Below, piece by piece: positions 60,558-64,000 of a DNA stretch of 64,000 nt (position 1 is the first letter of the stretch; each line of letters begins with the position of its first letter). A model generated the notes under the pieces. That model ran no database searches and was not told the origin of the DNA. It saw only the letters and a list, made by a program, of their open reading frames with translations. The position numbers and the translations under genes are program-made. The stretch is taken from contig JAICTZ010000006.1 in the NCBI GenBank assembly GCA_025936115.1, positions 186,001 to 250,000 of the forward strand. The letters are read 5' to 3'. This stretch comes from Polyangiaceae bacterium. GTDB taxonomy: Bacteria; Myxococcota_A; Polyangia; Polyangiales; Polyangiaceae.

Positions 60558-62525
60558 CTACGACGCCTGCGCCGCCGAGCCGCTCCCGGTGCGTTGATCG
60601 AGAATGCCGCGAACCTTGGCCGCGAATTCGCCGGGTCGATACGGCTTGCCGATGAAGTAGAGCCCCGCGTCGAGCACTCCCTGCTTGGCGATGATGTCCT
60701 CGCCGTAGCCGGACGAGAAGAGTACGGCGATGCCCGGCTTCAGCGACGCCACGCGCGAGGCGAGCTCCCGTCCGTTCATGCGCGGCATTACGACGTCGGT
60801 CACGAGCAGATCGACGCGGCCCGCGAACTCGGGGAGGCGGCGCAGCGCTTCGTCCGCGCTCGCGCACGGGATCACGTTGTAGCCGAGCTGCTCGAGCGTG
60901 CAGTGCGCGAGATCCAAGACGAGCGGCTCGTCCTCGACGAGCAGGATGGTTTCGTTGCCGCCGAGCGCACGCGACGACGGGGGCATCAGGGCAGGCTCGC
61001 GCTCTTCGAGCATCGCCGGCTCGGCCTCGACGCACGGCAAGAAGATGCGAAACGTCGCGCCCTGGCCGAGCGCCGAATCCACGGTGATGGTGCCGCCGTT
61101 CTGCTGCACGGCGCCGTAGACCGTGGCGAGGCCGAGCCCCGTACCCGCGCCCGTCTCCTTGGTCGTGAAGAAGGGCTCGAAGAGTTTCGAGCGCACGACG
61201 TCGGACATGCCGCGTCCCGTGTCGCGCACGGTGAGCAGCACGTAGCGGCCCGGCGTCGGCGGCCCGGGCACGGGGGCGTCGGGATCCGACGTTTCGACGT
61301 TACGCGTCTCGACGCGGATCTCGCCGTGACCCGTGATGGCGTCGCGCGCGTTGACGATGAGATTCACGAGCACTTGCTCGAGCTGGCCGGGATCGGCGCG
61401 CACGTGCCAGAGGTCCTCGGCGCACGCCGTCTCGAAGCGGATGCTCTCACCGATCAGCCGCTCGAGCATGCCTTTGACGCGCTCGATCAACGTGCTGAGG
61501 TTCACGGCTCGCGGCTCGATCACTTGTTTGCGTCCGAACGCGAGCAACTGGCGCGTGAGCGTGGCGGCGCTCTCGGCGGCGGCGCTCGCGCCACCGAGGT
61601 AGCGCGACACGCGCGAGTCACGCTCGATTTGCTCGCCCGCGAGCGTGAGGTTGCCCATGATGCAAGTGAGCAGGTTGTTGAAGTCGTGCGCGACACCGCC
61701 CGCGAGGCGACCGATGGCTTCCATCTTCTGTGCTTGGCGCAGCTGCGCCGTGAGCTTGGCCTGCTCTTCACGCGCATGCTCGCGCTCGGTCACGTCGAAA
61801 CCAGTGCTCAGGATGCCCGCGACGTTGCCGTCAGGATCGTAGAGCGGCCGCAGCCGATACTCGATCGAACGGCCCACGCACACGTCTTGGTAGGTCTCCG
61901 TGGCGCTACCGGCGAGGCAGCGTAAATGGCAGGCGAGCGGCTCGTAGCTCGGATCGCGCACGCCCCACATGTCGAGCACGCTCATGCCGACGAGCTCGTT
62001 CGGCTTGAGGTTGAGCGCCGCAAGTCCTGCGCCCACGGACGACGTGAACACGAGGTCGCGATCGAGCGTGTAAACGAAGCCGGGCATCGACGAGAGCACG
62101 AGCTCGAGCCGCTGCTCGTCGAGGCAGCTCTGATCGCGCGTGGACGTTTCCACCGTCGCCAGCCGCTGCGGCACGTGCGGCGGCGCGAATGTGAGGCGCA
62201 GCTCGTCACTGTCGGCGGCGCGTCGGATATCCGCGACGAGCACGCGCGGCGGTTGCCGTTCGCATCCCGGCACCGCGACGGTGCCGCTCCAGCTCATGCC
62301 GGGCACGAACGACGCGGGGTCGGGGATGGCGCGAGGCTCGAGCGGCACGACGAGCTCGGCGAGCGATCGTCCGCGCACGGAAGCCTCGTCCCTGCCCGAC
62401 AAGAGCTCGAGGGCAGCGTTCCACGCGTAGACGACTCCGTCCCGACTCACGAGCGCGCGCGCTCGGGCAGGCTCTGCATCCCCCTCCCGGACGGATCGGG
62501 GCACGGACGCAACCATCGCCAGCAC
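60558..62525 (-). CDS. PAS-containing hybrid histidine kinase
   Basis: A 655-residue sensor. Two PAS-like regions (about 25-120 and 135-250) precede a HisKA domain with the phospho-acceptor His280 in [12 protein letters not shown], a HATPase ([33 protein letters not shown]) and a C-terminal receiver domain (ILLVEDEPL, Asp577 in [13 protein letters not shown]). No membrane segment is evident, so it is probably cytoplasmic. No dedicated partner regulator is adjacent. It is divergent from the ABC transporter genes. Confidence 0.9.
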   Translation of the reverse strand: MLAMVASVPRSVREGDAEPARARALVSRDGVVYAWNAALELLSGRDEASVRGRSLAELVVPLEPRAIPDPASFVPGMSWSGTVAVPGCERQPPRVLVADIRRAADSDELRLTFAPPHVPQRLATVETSTRDQSCLDEQRLELVLSSMPGFVYTLDRDLVFTSSVGAGLAALNLKPNELVGMSVLDMWGVRDPSYEPLACHLRCLAGSATETYQDVCVGRSIEYRLRPLYDPDGNVAGILSTGFDVTEREHAREEQAKLTAQLRQAQKMEAIGRLAGGVAHDFNNLLTCIMGNLTLAGEQIERDSRVSRYLGGASAAAESAATLTRQLLAFGRKQVIEPRAVNLSTLIERVKGMLERLIGESIRFETACAEDLWHVRADPGQLEQVLVNLIVNARDAITGHGEIRVETRNVETSDPDAPVPGPPTPGRYVLLTVRDTGRGMSDVVRSKLFEPFFTTKETGAGTGLGLATVYGAVQQNGGTITVDSALGQGATFRIFLPCVEAEPAMLEEREPALMPPSSRALGGNETILLVEDEPLVLDLAHCTLEQLGYNVIPCASADEALRRLPEFAGRVDLLVTDVVMPRMNGRELASRVASLKPGIAVLFSSGYGEDIIAKQGVLDAGLYFIGKPYRPGEFAAKVRGILDQRTGSGSAAQAS

Positions 62526-62630
62526 AAACTACACCCAAACCCAAGGTCTTTGGGATCTTTGTCAGTGACGAGCGCAGAGTCTCGGGAACTATCGCGCGGG
62601 AATATCGCCGATTCGCCTGAGCGCTTCGGC

Positions 62631-62636
62631 TAAAGT
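62631..62636 (+). promoter_or_regulatory. -10-like element upstream of the ABC ATPase gene
   Basis: GGC-TAAAGT lies 7 nt before the GTG at 62644, with no ribosome binding site. Confidence 0.35.
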
Positions 62637-62643
62637 TCGCGCC

Positions 62644-63585
62644 GTGCCGGCACCTGCAATCCACTGCCAGAACCTCGTGAAACGTTACGGTGAGAAGGTC
62701 GCCGTCAACGGCGTCGAGCTCGAGCTCGAAGCCGGTGAGTGCTTTGGCCTGCTTGGTCCGAACGGCGCCGGTAAGACGACGACCGTCGAGATGATCGAAG
62801 GGCTCTATCGTCCCGACGCGGGCACGATCGAGCTCTTCGGCATCGAGTGGGGCAAGGGCCGCGATCGCGAGATCAAGGAGCGCTTCGGCGTGCAGCTGCA
62901 AGAAACGCAACTCGCCGACAAGCTCACCGTCAGCGAGGTGCTCCGGCTCTTTCGCTCGTTCTATCGCAAGGGGCGGAGTCCCGAGGAGTTGATCGAGCTC
63001 CTCGATCTCGGCGAGGAGCGGGATCGTTACTTTTCGCGCCTCTCGGGCGGACAGAAGCAGCGCGTCGCGGTCGGCTGCGCGCTCGTGGGCGACCCCGAGC
63101 TCTTGTTTCTCGACGAACCGACGACGGGACTCGATCCGCGCGCGCGAAAGTCGCTCTGGTCGATCGTCGACCGCTATCGCGAGCAGCGCCGCAGCGTGCT
63201 CATCACGACTCACTACATGGAAGAAGCCGCCGCGCTCTGCGACCGCATCGCCGTCATGGATCAAGGGCGGATCATCGCGCTCGGCACGCCGCGTTCGCTG
63301 GTAGACAGCCTCGGCATCGTGCAGTTCGTCGAGTTCGACGCAGCGCGCCCGCTCGAGGAGGCGCCGCTCGCCGCGCTGCCGAGCGTCGCGAGCGTGACGA
63401 ACCGCGGGCAACGTTACCGGCTGCGCATCGATCGCAGCCTCGCCGCGCTCGGCTCCGTGCTCGACGAGCTCGAGCGCCAGGGCGTGCAGCCGATCGGGCT
63501 CAGCACGCACCAAGCGACGCTCGATGACGTCTTCCTGCACCTGACGGGCCGCGGCCTCGAGCCCCAAGCGACGGAGGCCGCGTGA
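62644..63585 (+). CDS. ABC-2 transporter ATPase (DrrA/CcmA type)
   Basis: A 313-residue ATPase. Walker A GLLGPNGAGKTTTVEM, signature RLSGGQKQRVAVG, Walker B LLFLDEPTTGLDP and switch His in ITTHYMEEAAALC are canonical. The C-terminal ~70 residues form the DrrA-like regulatory extension. The exported substrate is not indicated. Its stop overlaps the GTG of the permease gene (GTGA). Confidence 0.9.
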   Translation: MPAPAIHCQNLVKRYGEKVAVNGVELELEAGECFGLLGPNGAGKTTTVEMIEGLYRPDAGTIELFGIEWGKGRDREIKERFGVQLQETQLADKLTVSEVLRLFRSFYRKGRSPEELIELLDLGEERDRYFSRLSGGQKQRVAVGCALVGDPELLFLDEPTTGLDPRARKSLWSIVDRYREQRRSVLITTHYMEEAAALCDRIAVMDQGRIIALGTPRSLVDSLGIVQFVEFDAARPLEEAPLAALPSVASVTNRGQRYRLRIDRSLAALGSVLDELERQGVQPIGLSTHQATLDDVFLHLTGRGLEPQATEAA

Positions 63586-64000
63586 AGCCGGGCCTGCACC
63601 CCCTCCCCGAGCTCGTCAAAGCGCGCCTGCGCGAGTTCTTGCGCGAACCGGGCTACGTGTTTTGGGTCTTCGGCTTCCCGCTGCTGCTCGCCGTCGGACT
63701 CGGACTCGCGTTTCGTGAGCGGCCGCCGGAGGCACCGCGCGTCGCCGTCGTGGCCGAAGCAGAGCCTCGGCGCACGGCGGCGCTGTTCGACGATCGCGCG
63801 CTCGTGGCCCTGCGCTTGCCGCGTGCCGAAGCCGAACGCGCGCTCGCGCGCACGAAAGTGGACGTCTTGGTCGACGTCGAGCCGAACGGCGTCGTCTTGC
63901 GCTTCGATCCGGCGCAGGAGCGCTCGCGCCTGGCACGCCTGCTCGTGACGGACGCGCTCGAGCGCGCCGCGGGCCGCCGCGATCGCGTGCACGTGCGCGA
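63582..64000 (+). CDS. ABC-2 type permease, 3' end beyond the window
   Basis: About 139 residues are visible. After a short cytoplasmic start comes one membrane segment (YVFWVFGFPLLLAVGLGLAF) and the beginning of a large extracytoplasmic domain, as in ABC-2 permeases of the YhiH/NatB kind. It is translationally coupled to the ATPase upstream. The gene runs off the right edge. Confidence 0.8.
   Translation, partial: MKPGLHPLPELVKARLREFLREPGYVFWVFGFPLLLAVGLGLAFRERPPEAPRVAVVAEAEPRRTAALFDDRALVALRLPRAEAERALARTKVDVLVDVEPNGVVLRFDPAQERSRLARLLVTDALERAAGRRDRVHVR

Overview
This 64 kb window is a very GC-rich bacterial chromosome with dense, often overlapping genes and third-position G/C bias. It most resembles a myxobacterium of the Polyangia (Sorangium/Polyangium-like). 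The clues are lipoproteins with long Gly/Ala/Ser-rich linkers after the lipobox, an AgmX/PglI-type C-terminal domain, a bacterial ceramide operon, and abundant surface-glycan genes. The taxon is inferred from gene style, not from a marker gene. No rRNA, tRNA, CRISPR array, transposase or prophage was seen.

Layout. 1-8.6 kb: a broken CBM9-like protein at the left edge, small membrane proteins and lipoproteins, then a string of stop/start-overlapping housekeeping genes (thiO, purN, an FAD-type oxidoreductase, rsmD, truA). 8.7-12.5 kb: three genes that match the bacterial ceramide pathway (serine palmitoyltransferase, GNAT-type ceramide synthase, ceramide reductase). 12.7-18.3 kb: a phosphate (Pst) operon behind a candidate Pho box. 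Its PhoU is fused to a degenerate ArsC/LMW-phosphatase domain, and its two tandem PstB ATPases carry complementary defects, so together they should make one canonical and one degenerate ATP site. 18.3-19.5 kb: a gene-free stretch with hairpins, a 200-bp hexamer array and a second short repeat cluster. 19.5-29.9 kb: lectin lipoprotein, trpE, dnaJ, an orphan FliI/SctN-type ATPase, an aldo/keto reductase and a Gly-rich lipoprotein.

30-58.6 kb: a large glycan-assembly region. It has at least seven polytopic GT-C-like or DUF2079 proteins, four GT2 polyprenyl-phosphate-sugar synthase-like enzymes (one fused to a methyltransferase), several SAM methyltransferases, a sugar epimerase and a nearly self-contained route to an activated heptose (transaldolase, GmhA, HddA-like kinase, GmhB, HddC-like nucleotidyltransferase). 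Two paralogous membrane-anchored discoidin-domain proteins flank the last transferases. No Wzx/Wzy or ABC exporter gene was recognised, so lipid-linked donor sugars used by periplasmic GT-C enzymes is the likeliest logic.

58.6-64 kb: a c-type cytochrome with a tandem repeat in its promoter region, a Tat-exported HiPIP, a PAS-hybrid histidine kinase and an ABC-2 transporter running off the right edge.

Two genome-scale signals run through the window. One is a dispersed intergenic repeat family centred on GATCGCGATC, with seven arms at five loci. The other is a TAnnnT (-10-like) hexamer 6-12 nt upstream of the start codon of many first-in-operon genes that lack a good ribosome binding site, which suggests common leaderless transcription.
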